From Lachnospiraceae bacterium (GTDB lineage Bacteria > Bacillota > Clostridia > Lachnospirales > Lachnospiraceae), in the NCBI GenBank assembly GCA_009911505.1, contig QXXL01000028.1, positions 1 to 64,000 on the forward strand: 64,000 nucleotides of DNA, read 5' to 3'. A program made the translations under genes and the position numbers. Shown here in pieces: positions 56,626 to 64,000 of this stretch. The notes beneath the pieces are model-generated. The model saw only the letters and a list, made by a program, of their open reading frames with translations, did no database searches and had not been told where the DNA came from. Position 1 is the first letter of the stretch; each line of letters begins with the position of its first letter.

Positions 56626-57188
56626 ATTTCATATCCTCCTTCTTCTGTCATAAGGGCATGCATTTTAATATCGTATTGTCCACACGGAATTTGCGCCCTT
56701 ACCTGTATCCCATAAGCAACCCCGATACGGTACAGCCCCGGATGGCTGCCAAAATAGCGGTCATAATAGCCCTTCCCATACCCGTAACGGTTTCCTGAAC
56801 GGTCAAATACACTGCCGGGTACAAAACAAAACGCCTGGTTAAAACCGGCCTGCTTTGACCTAAAAACTGGTTCCTGTATGCCAAACGCCCCCGTTTCAAA
56901 TGCATCCATGGACGGGATTTGGTAAAATTCCATTGCTTCACCAAACACCCGCGGAAAGGCCATCGGGATATTTTGTGCGAGCAGCCAGTTATATAGCCCA
57001 ATCAGATTTACTTCCGATCCATGCGGATAGTACCCGTAGGCGCCCCGCTTTAAAAACTCCCCGCCCCTTTGTTTGACATATGCTTTTAAATTTTCACAAA
57101 TAACACTGTCGTACTGCCTGCGCAGGATTTGCGGCATGTTGCTGCGCGCCGCAAGGCCCTGTTTTCTAATTTGCTGTTTTGTTTCCAT
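56613..57188 (-). CDS. fthC: 5-formyltetrahydrofolate cyclo-ligase
   Basis: The 191-residue protein has the family motifs [11 protein letters not shown] and the C-terminal substrate site [13 protein letters not shown]. It makes 5,10-methenyl-THF from 5-formyl-THF with ATP. Placement inside a proline operon is unusual for its function but the overlaps on both sides (23 bases with ynzC, 13 with proA) show tight coupling. Confidence 0.94.
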   Translation of the reverse strand: METKQQIRKQGLAARSNMPQILRRQYDSVICENLKAYVKQRGGEFLKRGAYGYYPHGSEVNLIGLYNWLLAQNIPMAFPRVFGEAMEFYQIPSMDAFETGAFGIQEPVFRSKQAGFNQAFCFVPGSVFDRSGNRYGYGKGYYDRYFGSHPGLYRIGVAYGIQVRAQIPCGQYDIKMHALMTEEGGYEICSY

Positions 57189-57387
57189 ATTTTTCGCCCA
57201 GATTATACGTTGTGCCGTCTGGATTTAGCATATCTATGCTGTTAAGCTGTGATTTTAAATTATTACGGACATTTGCTATAAATTCTTTGCGTAATACCGC
57301 CTGTTCGCTTTGCTCTGCTTCCGTTAGGCCCTCGGCCTGCGATTTGCGGTAGAGTTCGTTAATACGGTTTATTTTTTCCTGGTTCAT
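57166..57387 (-). CDS. ynzC: DUF896 protein (YnzC family)
   Basis: The 73-residue protein matches the DUF896/UPF0291 family: an N-terminal helical hairpin (KINRINELYRKSQAEGLT, EAEQSEQAVLRKEFIANVR) and a short tail. Bacillus YnzC is an SOS-operon protein; the function is not established. It overlaps proB by four bases (ATGA). Confidence 0.9.
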   Translation of the reverse strand: MNQEKINRINELYRKSQAEGLTEAEQSEQAVLRKEFIANVRNNLKSQLNSIDMLNPDGTTYNLGEKYGNKTAN

Positions 57388-58238
57388 ACCATTGTCTCCT
57401 CTATATAATCACTGATATAAAAGTCCTCGTCATAGTGGGCATGGAACAGTGTCCCGGTAAAGCTGCCCTCGAAAATCTGATGTAAGATCCCCATATTTTG
57501 GGCATTGGCAATAATCATATCCGCACCGGATTTCATTGCAATTTTGGCTGCGGCAAGCTTTGTTGCCATGCCCCCGGTGCCTACGTCGCTTCCTGTGGAT
57601 TCCTTTGCCATAAAAAGATAACGCTCGTCAATTATATCTACTTCATGGATAAGCTTCGCATCCGGATTTTCACGCGGATCGTCCGTGTAGAGCCCGTCAA
57701 TGTCTGACAATAAAATCAGCAAATCCGCCGATACAAGGGATGCAACGATAGCAGAAAGGGTATCATTGTCGCCAAACTGCATTTCATAGGTAGATATGGT
57801 GTCATTTTCATTGACAATAGGGATCACGCCTAAGCGGAACAATTCTTCAAATGTGTTCTGCGCGTTTTTGCGCGATACGTTGTCAATCATGGTGTTTTTT
57901 GTCATCAGTACCTGGCCTGCCGTCTGATGGTACTCCGCAAACATTTTCTGGTAGGTCATCATCAGCCTGGCCTGGCCGACTGCCGCACATGCCTGTTTGC
58001 GTGCAATGGTATGCGGGCGCTTTTCCATCCCCATAAAAGTCCTCCCCACTGCAATTGCCCCAGAGCTGACAAGGCAGATATCCATACCGCAGTTTTTTAA
58101 GTCGCAGAGCTCGCGTACTAAGCGCTCTACTTTTAAAAAATTGAGTTTTCCTGTTTCAGGGTGCTGCAGGGAAGACGATCCGACCTTTACGACAATCCGT
58201 TTTTTTGCCCCTAGCTTTCTTCGTAATTGTGTGTCCAT
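57384..58238 (-). CDS. proB: Glutamate 5-kinase
   Basis: The product (284 residues from this start) has the amino-acid-kinase beginning RIVVKVGSSSL and the NENDTIS and GTGGMATKL motifs. It lacks the C-terminal PUA domain, as many clostridial ProB do. It phosphorylates glutamate in the first step of proline synthesis and is the usual point of feedback by proline. GGAGG before ATG 58236-58238 decides the start over the longer open frame. Confidence 0.96.
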   Translation of the reverse strand: MDTQLRRKLGAKKRIVVKVGSSSLQHPETGKLNFLKVERLVRELCDLKNCGMDICLVSSGAIAVGRTFMGMEKRPHTIARKQACAAVGQARLMMTYQKMFAEYHQTAGQVLMTKNTMIDNVSRKNAQNTFEELFRLGVIPIVNENDTISTYEMQFGDNDTLSAIVASLVSADLLILLSDIDGLYTDDPRENPDAKLIHEVDIIDERYLFMAKESTGSDVGTGGMATKLAAAKIAMKSGADMIIANAQNMGILHQIFEGSFTGTLFHAHYDEDFYISDYIEETMV

Positions 58239-58353
58239 GTTTTCCTCCAGGCTGTATTGATATTCACTCATTTGCCATACCTGAGATTGTATCGCTGTTT
58301 GCACGTTCTGTAAAGGGGATTGTGTAAATTTATGATACAGGCAGCATCTGCAA

Positions 58354-58382
58354 GGGGCAAAAACAGAAAAAAGAAATGCCCC
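58354..58382. repeat. Short inverted repeat between proB and apbE
   Basis: GGGGCA (58354-58359) and TGCCCC (58377-58382) enclose a purine-rich loop, 17 bases before TATAAT (58399-58404), the likely -10 of apbE. It could be an operator or an RNA hairpin; nothing distinguishes these. Confidence 0.35.
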
Positions 58383-58435
58383 ATAATAAAAAATATGTTA
58401 TAATCAGATATCAAAATATTTACGGGGGGACTTTC

Positions 58436-59455
58436 ATGATCCGACAAAAAAAAGCCGTATTCCTTACGGCCCTTATCATTTTTATCCTATTTACTTGCTT
58501 TGGCTGCAATGCCGCAATGCATTCCGGCCCGCTTTCCAAAACCGGATTTTATTTTAATACTGTTATTACCATTACAATCTATGGCTCCACAGACGAATCC
58601 CTGTTGGAGGATTGTTTTCGTATAGCAGACAAATATGAAAAGCTGTTTAGCGCAACCCTGCCCGAAAGTGAAATCTCACAAATCAACCAGGCTAAAGGAG
58701 CGCCTGTTACAGTAAGCGACGAAACCGTTTCTTTACTAAAAAAAGGCCTTTCCTACTGCGAATTGAGCCAGGGCGGCTTTGACATTACAATCGGAGCCCT
58801 CACCTCCCTTTGGGATTTTTCCGGAAATGACGGGTATATCCCTGGTACGGATGCTATTGCCGCAGCCGTATCCACTATAGATTACCGGGCAGTTTCTATT
58901 TCCGGCAATGAAGTTACATTAAAAAACCCAGATACCAGAATCGATCTCGGCGCTATTGCCAAGGGCTATATTGCCGATCAGATAAAAGCCTATCTGAACG
59001 GACAGAAAATAACAGCAGGGACCGTCAATTTAGGGGGGAATGTTTTATGTATTGGCCCAAAACCCGATGGCTCCAATTACCGCATTGGAATCCAAATGCC
59101 TTTTGAAGAACAGGGATCAGTGGCAGCGGTTGTAGATGTGGCGGATCAGACCGTAGTTTCCTCCGGCGTATATGAACGCTATATTACTGTAAACGATAAA
59201 CGTTACCACCACATTCTAAACCCTGCCACCGGATACCCTTATGAAAACGGCTTATTGGGCGTTACAATTATTTGCCCAGATTCCGTAGACGGTGACGGTT
59301 TAAGCACCTCTTGTTTTTCATTGGGGCTAAAAGACGGCATGGCATTAATTGAAAGCCTTCCGGATACGGAAGCCGTTTTCATTACGGATGATTACCAATT
59401 CCACTGTTCTTCCGGTATTGGAAATAATATCCCTTTCCAAAGCTATTTGGATTAA
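58436..59455 (+). CDS. apbE: FAD:protein FMN transferase (ApbE lipoprotein)
   Basis: From ATG 58436 the protein has 339 residues with a lipoprotein signal peptide and lipobox FTCFGC (about residue 23). ApbE motifs are visible: IDLGAIAKGY, GGNVLCIG, HHILNPATGYPYENG and the late GDGLSTSCFSLG. ApbE attaches FMN to threonines of Rnf/Nqr subunits and other flavoproteins outside the membrane. GGGGGGA before the ATG decides the start. The gene converges on folT and overlaps its stop by four bases. Confidence 0.94.
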   Translation: MIRQKKAVFLTALIIFILFTCFGCNAAMHSGPLSKTGFYFNTVITITIYGSTDESLLEDCFRIADKYEKLFSATLPESEISQINQAKGAPVTVSDETVSLLKKGLSYCELSQGGFDITIGALTSLWDFSGNDGYIPGTDAIAAAVSTIDYRAVSISGNEVTLKNPDTRIDLGAIAKGYIADQIKAYLNGQKITAGTVNLGGNVLCIGPKPDGSNYRIGIQMPFEEQGSVAAVVDVADQTVVSSGVYERYITVNDKRYHHILNPATGYPYENGLLGVTIICPDSVDGDGLSTSCFSLGLKDGMALIESLPDTEAVFITDDYQFHCSSGIGNNIPFQSYLD

Positions 59456-59964
59456 TCTAGCAGGGAATATTTTTTCAATACAGGCATCAGTTTTTTGTCC
59501 ATGAGAAGAATTGACACAATCTGCACGCCGCTCATTGCCGCAGTCTGATACATCCTTGTCACAAACAATGGCCCAAATGGGCTTCCGTACAGGAATGATA
59601 TCCAGTAGGTGTTCATGACCTGGCTAATGAGCCCCTGTACGACAAGCACGGAAAGCACTACATTTAAAACAGTAACTTTTTTACGGAAAAACCAGCCGAA
59701 TACTGCCCCTGTCAAAAATGCCGTCAGTGTAAATCCTGGGAAATATGCCCCTACCGGGAACAAAATAGCAGAAACAACATCACCGATTGCCCCTACTAAC
59801 CCGCCTGCGACCGGGCCATAAAAAATAGCTGCCACTACGATTGGGATAAAACTGAACCCGATTTTGAGATTCCATGTATGTATGGAAAAACGGGCCAGAA
59901 TAATCTCCATGGCAACTAAAAACCCGACAACAGAAACTGACTTTACGCTTATCTTTGTCTGCAT
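59452..59964 (-). CDS. folT: Folate ECF transporter S component FolT
   Basis: The 170-residue membrane protein has five to six hydrophobic segments and the ECF S-component pattern LVAMEIILARF with LKIGFSFIPIVVAA and GPVAGGLVGAIGD. These are typical of FolT, which uses the shared EcfAA'T energising module to import folates. A THF riboswitch precedes it, which strongly supports the substrate. AAGGAGG precedes the ATG. Confidence 0.93.
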   Translation of the reverse strand: MQTKISVKSVSVVGFLVAMEIILARFSIHTWNLKIGFSFIPIVVAAIFYGPVAGGLVGAIGDVVSAILFPVGAYFPGFTLTAFLTGAVFGWFFRKKVTVLNVVLSVLVVQGLISQVMNTYWISFLYGSPFGPLFVTRMYQTAAMSGVQIVSILLMDKKLMPVLKKYSLLD

Positions 59965-60052
59965 GGCTTACCTCCTTTCCTCCGTAGCACGGATCAATAT
60001 TGTCGATCGTAAATGCTACCGCTAAAAGGCAAACCACCTCATCATAATTCAC

Positions 60053-60161
60053 AGCGGGATGCGGATCTGGCACCGCAAGACCAGCCAACTGCGACTGGCT
60101 TTTCGTCCATATGGCAACTCCCCGTCCATATAGCACTTAACGCACCAAATCCTACTCTGCT
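60053..60161 (-). ncRNA. Tetrahydrofolate riboswitch upstream of folT
   Basis: The minus strand reads AGCAGAGTAGGATTTGG, then GCGTTAAGTG, an internal ATATGG/CCATAT stem, GACGAA, and closing segments GCGGTGCCAGATCC and GCATCCCGCT. These are the conserved blocks of the THF riboswitch in the known order. GTAGCA and TGCTAC, which can pair next to the folT RBS, suggest control of translation initiation. A candidate promoter is TTGCAG (60204-60209) and TAGAAT (60181-60186), 17 apart. Confidence 0.9.
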
Positions 60162-60216
60162 TTTATTTTCGACAGGATTTATTCTAACACAACAAAATAC
60201 ATCCTGCAACCTATTT

Positions 60217-60720
60217 TTATTCCTTTACTTTGTTATAGATAAATGTTTCCATTTCATCCTTTGGAATCCCCATCACAACAGACAGCTCGCCATAAAGGCT
60301 TTCTTCTGCTAAATGCAGGTATTTGGCGTCGCTGCTGGTTACTTTCTTGCCAGCCTCAAGCCTTGTCTTTTTCCGAAGGTAGAGTGTTTTTATGATTTTT
60401 ACCAGCTCTTCACAGTCACAGGTACGGAGCGTATCTTTGTAAATCTGCTCCCTGTCTTTTTCATTTTTCACCCACAAAAGATCAATTTCTTTAATACGCC
60501 CGATCAATTCGTCTGCTTCCTGCATGGTAAGTACAGGGCGCATTTTGACTTTTTGGTTATCGACTGGCGTAAATACCCGGCTGCCTTTATGGTATACCGG
60601 CTCTAACGCATAATACAGCTTATCGCCTTGTGTACCCGGCACTGGCATTTTTGTCACTTCTTCCACCTTGCAAACTCCCGTATTTCCATACACAATATAT
60701 TCTCCTATCTCAAACACCAT
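60217..60720 (-). CDS. CarD-family transcriptional regulator
   Basis: The 167-residue protein has an N-terminal CarD/TRCF RNA-polymerase-interacting Tudor-like domain (IGEYIVYGNTGVCKVEEV) and a helical C-terminal DNA-contacting domain (about 65-165). CarD proteins bind the polymerase beta subunit and stabilise open complexes. Clostridia carry several CarD-like paralogues, so the target genes cannot be inferred. GGGGGAGC precedes the ATG. Confidence 0.9.
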   Translation of the reverse strand: MVFEIGEYIVYGNTGVCKVEEVTKMPVPGTQGDKLYYALEPVYHKGSRVFTPVDNQKVKMRPVLTMQEADELIGRIKEIDLLWVKNEKDREQIYKDTLRTCDCEELVKIIKTLYLRKKTRLEAGKKVTSSDAKYLHLAEESLYGELSVVMGIPKDEMETFIYNKVKE

Positions 60721-60921
60721 TGCTCCCCCTTTTCCAAATGAATCTATAATCCTGTTTAAATATAAAACCCGCTCTAGAGCGTAACGGATTCCACATACCC
60801 CCTCTGTAGTTTATATTTTATCATTATCAGACGTTATCTGTCAGTAATTATTTGGAAAATTTAAAAATTTTGTGAATATTCGCAAAATTGGATAGGATTA
60901 TTTTTGTGCAACTTGTACAAT

Positions 60922-61569
60922 TTATTCTTTTAAAAGCATAGAAATAGCAGAAGACGTGCCAATCCGGCTGCAGCCAGCTTTGATGTAAGCTTCCAATTCT
61001 TCTTTGCTGCGGATCCCCCCGGCAGCTTTTATTTTTACGGCGGGGCCTATATTGCTTTTCATTAGCTTAATGTCCTCTAAGGCTGCACCTGCCGTGCCAA
61101 ATCCTGTAGAAGTCTTGATATAATCTGCCTGCGCGCGGGTTACGGCTTTACACAGCTCAATTTTTTCTGATTTATCTAAATAGCAGGTCTCGATAATCAC
61201 TTTTAATATATTGTTTCCTGTTACTTCTTTCAGTAAGGATATTTCCTTCTCTGCTTTGACATAATCTTTATTTTTGATATCACAAAGGTTAATGACCATA
61301 TCGATTTCATTCGCGCCATCTTTTAATGCCGCGGCTGTTTCGGCTATCTTAGCCTCTGTCGTACTATAGCCTAGTGGAAATCCTACTACCGTACAGATAT
61401 TAAGGGATTTAAAATCCTCCCTGGCTTTCTTTACATAACACCCCGGGATACATACAGATGCCATCTGGTATGTTACCGCTTCCTGGCACAATGTTTTTAT
61501 TTCATCCCATGTTGTATATGGCTTTAGCGCTGTATGGTCAATATAAGTAAACAAAGGGTTGGGTTGCAT
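60922..61569 (-). CDS. deoC: Deoxyribose-phosphate aldolase
   Basis: The 215-residue protein matches DeoC, with the Schiff-base lysine in DYIKTSTGFG, the proton-relay lysine in AVKIKAAGGIRS and the usual DHTALKPY start. It splits deoxyribose-5-phosphate into acetaldehyde and glyceraldehyde-3-phosphate. It stands apart from the nucleoside phosphorylase gene at 33089, whose product lies upstream in the same salvage route. Confidence 0.97.
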   Translation of the reverse strand: MQPNPLFTYIDHTALKPYTTWDEIKTLCQEAVTYQMASVCIPGCYVKKAREDFKSLNICTVVGFPLGYSTTEAKIAETAAALKDGANEIDMVINLCDIKNKDYVKAEKEISLLKEVTGNNILKVIIETCYLDKSEKIELCKAVTRAQADYIKTSTGFGTAGAALEDIKLMKSNIGPAVKIKAAGGIRSKEELEAYIKAGCSRIGTSSAISMLLKE

Positions 61570-61591
61570 TTGGCTGCCTCCTTTTTGCGTC

Positions 61592-61879
61592 TTAATCTTT
61601 CTCCGGGTATTCCTTGTCTTTCCAATACCACCACTTTAACTTCTTGGGATCGCGCTCTATATGTTCCGCATAATAAACCGCACAGCAAAACACATATAAC
61701 ACGCATTTGTCATCCTGGTACCCTTTGTATAAGCAGTCCCTGTGGTACAGCTCTTTTGGATCCCTTCCCTTTAAATCTGCTATGCAGTGGATTCCGATAT
61801 TATTCAAATGCTTCTGCATATTTTCGCCAATTCCAGGTATCTTCCTTAAATCGCTTACGGACGTTTCTGTTTTATGCAT
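61592..61879 (-). CDS. Helix-hairpin-helix Cdd1-like protein
   Basis: The 95-residue protein has a helix-hairpin-helix motif (LRKIPGIGENMQKHLNNIGI) and then the Cdd1 pattern (LKGRDPKELYHRDCLYKG, YYAEHIERDPKKLKWWYWKD). The family is small, found in anaerobes and named after a Clostridioides difficile pathogenicity-locus flanking gene; its function is unknown. DNA binding is inferred from the HhH motif. Confidence 0.85.
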   Translation of the reverse strand: MHKTETSVSDLRKIPGIGENMQKHLNNIGIHCIADLKGRDPKELYHRDCLYKGYQDDKCVLYVFCCAVYYAEHIERDPKKLKWWYWKDKEYPEKD

Positions 61880-61899
61880 GATACCTCCATTCCCCTCCT

Positions 61900-61941
61900 T
61901 GAACGTACTTGAAAAATGCTATCCGGAAGACGGGCAAACTG
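61900..61941. repeat. Partial copy of the AGAGCGTATTTGAAAAATGC repeat
   Basis: GAACGTACTTGAAAAATGCT at about 61901-61920 matches the start of the 20343 element in 17 of 20 positions, and a faint similarity continues to the ilvA stop. It lies between two minus-strand genes. Confidence 0.4.
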
Positions 61942-63159
61942 TTACAGGCTCGTCCTCACCTGCTTTGGCTTATACTGCTCTTTCTCAAGAGCCTTTATAA
62001 TCTGCCTTTTATGCTCTGTACCAAAGCACTCCATTGTAATGCGCAGCTCCACTGCCGTATTCCGGTTAATGCTTACAAACTGGTTGTGCTCGAGCTTAAT
62101 TACATTCCCCTGTGTCTTTGCAATCGTATCTGCTACCTTAGAAAGCTCGCCCGGCTTATCTGGCAGCAGTACAGATACTGTAAATATCCTGTCGCGTAAA
62201 ATAAGCCCCTGCTGTACCACAGACGACATTGTAATAATATCCATATTCCCGCCGCTTAAGATCGAAACCACCCGTTTGCCCTTGATATTCAGATGCTTTA
62301 ACGCGGCAACCGTAAGCAGCCCGGAATTTTCAATGACCATTTTATGGTTCTCTACCATATCAAGGAATGCTACCACCAGTTCGTCGTCCTCTACTGTAAT
62401 AATATCGTCCAGATTATCCTTTATATACGGAAAAATCTTCTCCCCCGGCGTCTTAACTGCCGTACCGTCGGCTATCGTATTCACATGCGCAAGCGTCGTC
62501 ACCTCGCCCGCTTCAAAAGAGGCCTTCATGCAGCCTGCGCCCGCAGGCTCTACCCCAATTACTTTAATATTAGGATTTAAAAACTTAGCCAGCACGGAAA
62601 CCCCTGTCGCAAGCCCGCCGCCCCCAATCGGCACCAGAATATACTCTACGAGTGGAAGCTCCTTAAAAATCTCCATCGCAATTGTACCCTGCCCAGTTGC
62701 AACCGCCAGATCGTCAAACGGATGGATAAACGTATACCCGTTTTTTTCCGCCAGCTCATAAGCATACGCGCACGCCTCATCATACACATCCCCAAAAAGC
62801 ACAACCTCCGCGCCATAGCTTTTTGTCCGGTTTACCTTAATCAAAGGCGTCGTCGTTGGCATTACAATCACTGCCTTTACGCCATAGCATTTTGCCGCAT
62901 AGGCAACCCCCTGTGCATGGTTGCCCGCAGACGCAGTAATTAACCCCCGCTCGCGCTCTTCTTCGGAAAGCGTGCTAATCTTATAATAAGCCCCCCGCAC
63001 CTTATAAGCGCCCGTAAACTGCATATTCTCAGGCTTTAAATACACCTTATTCCCGGTCTGGCTGCTTAAGTAATTGCTGAATACCAGCTTCGTTTCCAGC
63101 GTCACCTCGCTGACCTTTTCACTTGCCTCTTCAAACTTGTCCAACGTCAACATTTGCAC
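61942..63159 (-). CDS. ilvA: Threonine ammonia-lyase with ACT domain
   Basis: The 405-residue protein has the PLP site region LKPENMQFTGAYKVRGA, the phosphate loop GGGGLATGVS, and a single C-terminal ACT-like domain (about 330-400). It deaminates threonine to 2-oxobutyrate, for isoleucine synthesis or for threonine breakdown. The single short regulatory domain matches the Firmicutes type; the two roles cannot be separated from sequence. It begins directly after ftsY. Confidence 0.93.
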   Translation of the reverse strand: MQMLTLDKFEEASEKVSEVTLETKLVFSNYLSSQTGNKVYLKPENMQFTGAYKVRGAYYKISTLSEEERERGLITASAGNHAQGVAYAAKCYGVKAVIVMPTTTPLIKVNRTKSYGAEVVLFGDVYDEACAYAYELAEKNGYTFIHPFDDLAVATGQGTIAMEIFKELPLVEYILVPIGGGGLATGVSVLAKFLNPNIKVIGVEPAGAGCMKASFEAGEVTTLAHVNTIADGTAVKTPGEKIFPYIKDNLDDIITVEDDELVVAFLDMVENHKMVIENSGLLTVAALKHLNIKGKRVVSILSGGNMDIITMSSVVQQGLILRDRIFTVSVLLPDKPGELSKVADTIAKTQGNVIKLEHNQFVSINRNTAVELRITMECFGTEHKRQIIKALEKEQYKPKQVRTSL

Positions 63160-64000
63160 TTACTCCTTTTTGTCCTCTTTTTGAAATAATGCGTCTACAA
63201 ATTCATCCGCATCAAACTTCTGCAAATCGTCAATCCCTTCCCCGACACCGATATACTTCACCGGAATATTAAGCTCCGACTGGATTGCCACCGCAATGCC
63301 CCCCTTGGCCGTCCCGTCCATCTTTGTTAAAACAATTCCTGTAATATCCGCTACCTCGCCAAATTGTTTGGCCTGGGAAAGCGCATTCTGCCCGGTCGTA
63401 GAATCTAACACTACTAATGTTTCCCGATATGCATCCGGATATTCCCGGTCAATAATCCGGTTAATCTTGCGCAGCTCCTCCATCAGGTTCTTCTTATTAT
63501 GCAGCCTTCCCGCCGTATCACATAAAAGGACGTCCGCCCCTTTTGACTTTGCAGACGCCGTAGCATCATAGACCACAGACCCCGGATCCGCGCCTTCCTG
63601 CCCTCCGATCATCTCCACACCCGCACGGTTCGCCCATTCCGCCAGCTGCTCTCCTGCCGCCGCACGAAACGTATCCGCTGCTGCAATCACTACCTTCTTC
63701 CCCTGATCCTTAAGCTTTCCGGCCAGCTTGCCAATGGTAGTCGTTTTGCCGACACCGTTTACCCCTATCACAAGCACCACAGAAGTCTCCCTCTCAAAGC
63801 GGTACGCCGTCTCCTCTACCCGCATCTGCTCCTTAATGCTGTCAATTAGCAGCTGCTTACAGGCTGCAGGCTCCTTAATCTTTTGATCCTTCACCTTAGA
63901 CTTTAAGCTCTCTAAGATCTCCTCAGTAGCCTTTACCCCAAGATCCCCCATAATCAAAATCTCTTCAATTTCCTCATAAAATTCCTCATTGATACTTGAA
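63160..64000 (-). CDS. ftsY: Signal recognition particle receptor FtsY (5' end outside window)
   Basis: The G domain has [39 protein letters not shown] and [12 protein letters not shown], all diagnostic of FtsY. The frame continues upstream of the ATG at 63957 to the window edge, reading [19 protein letters not shown], the usual N-domain end; the internal methionine is not the start. FtsY docks ribosome-SRP complexes to the membrane translocon. The acidic N-terminal part lies beyond the edge. Confidence 0.96.
   Translation of the reverse strand, partial: SSINEEFYEEIEEILIMGDLGVKATEEILESLKSKVKDQKIKEPAACKQLLIDSIKEQMRVEETAYRFERETSVVLVIGVNGVGKTTTIGKLAGKLKDQGKKVVIAAADTFRAAAGEQLAEWANRAGVEMIGGQEGADPGSVVYDATASAKSKGADVLLCDTAGRLHNKKNLMEELRKINRIIDREYPDAYRETLVVLDSTTGQNALSQAKQFGEVADITGIVLTKMDGTAKGGIAVAIQSELNIPVKYIGVGEGIDDLQKFDADEFVDALFQKEDKKE

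Noticed and set aside
59780-60136. A 118-codon minus-strand frame upstream of and overlapping folT.
   Set aside because: It lies over the THF riboswitch and the start of folT in another frame, and shows no family resemblance.

Overview
The window looks like an ordinary stretch of a Lachnospiraceae-type (Clostridia, Bacillota) chromosome, probably from a gut anaerobe. The evidence is the mix of genes: sporulation genes yqfC/yqfD, a LexA/YneA SOS pair, addAB instead of recBCD, Prp-processed ribosomal protein L27, a CarD regulator, folT under a tetrahydrofolate riboswitch, and a large secreted blood-group-type galactosidase. No rRNA, tRNA, CRISPR array or intact mobile element was seen.

Layout. 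1-300: promoter and start of an unseen minus-strand gene, then a terminator hairpin. 300-2155: membrane-anchored MutS-like ATPase. 2160-2970: repeat-rich scar with a membrane-protein remnant. 2970-8680: PAP2 phosphatase, a Tet(M)-like translational GTPase fused to a YacP/NYN nuclease domain, a membrane protein of unknown function and a DEDDh exonuclease. 8690-9660: a small protein, a dispersed repeat, a transposase remnant and a 37-residue ORF. 9670-11730: a lone FtsX-like permease and a BofC-like protein. 11930-15900: 1321-residue GH110-type galactosidase. 15920-20320: ribosome assembly and housekeeping cluster rplU-prp-rpmA, obg, yhbY, nadD, yqeK, rsfS. 20340-20610: structured repeat. 20615-21780: divergent lexA and yneA-like gene with three SOS boxes. 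21940-25340: acyltransferase, tyrosine recombinase, dtd, class II aldolase.

25380-32150 (minus): kinase-like gene, rluD, lspA, aroB, ylmH, sepF, yggS and an HlyD-like protein, a division/envelope cluster. 32290-35400: DUF378 protein, a frameshifted P-loop gene, pyrimidine-nucleoside phosphorylase, a DRE-TIM aldolase. 35500-35770: IS1634-type transposase fragment. 35770-37760: queC-yhhQ-queF queuosine operon behind a preQ1-I riboswitch. 38110-42650: radical SAM protein and an ABC exporter operon with an operator-like inverted repeat. 42700-49790: addB-addA. 49970-55310: yqfC-yqfD-phoH-degenerate pgpH-ybeY-DUF3048 lipoprotein. 55370-58240: overlapping proB-ynzC-fthC-proA. 58430-64000: apbE, folT with THF riboswitch, carD, deoC, a Cdd1-like protein, ilvA and the 3' part of ftsY, which runs off the right edge.

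The item closest to a little-described system is the GTPase-nuclease fusion at 3552-6260. A domain built to enter the ribosomal A site is joined to a domain whose stand-alone relative (Rae1/YacP) cuts mRNA in the A site. It sits behind a promoter straddled by a perfect 9-bp inverted repeat and is followed by a second nuclease gene. Second rank: structured repeats at 20365-20605, and a PgpH homologue that has lost its HD motif.
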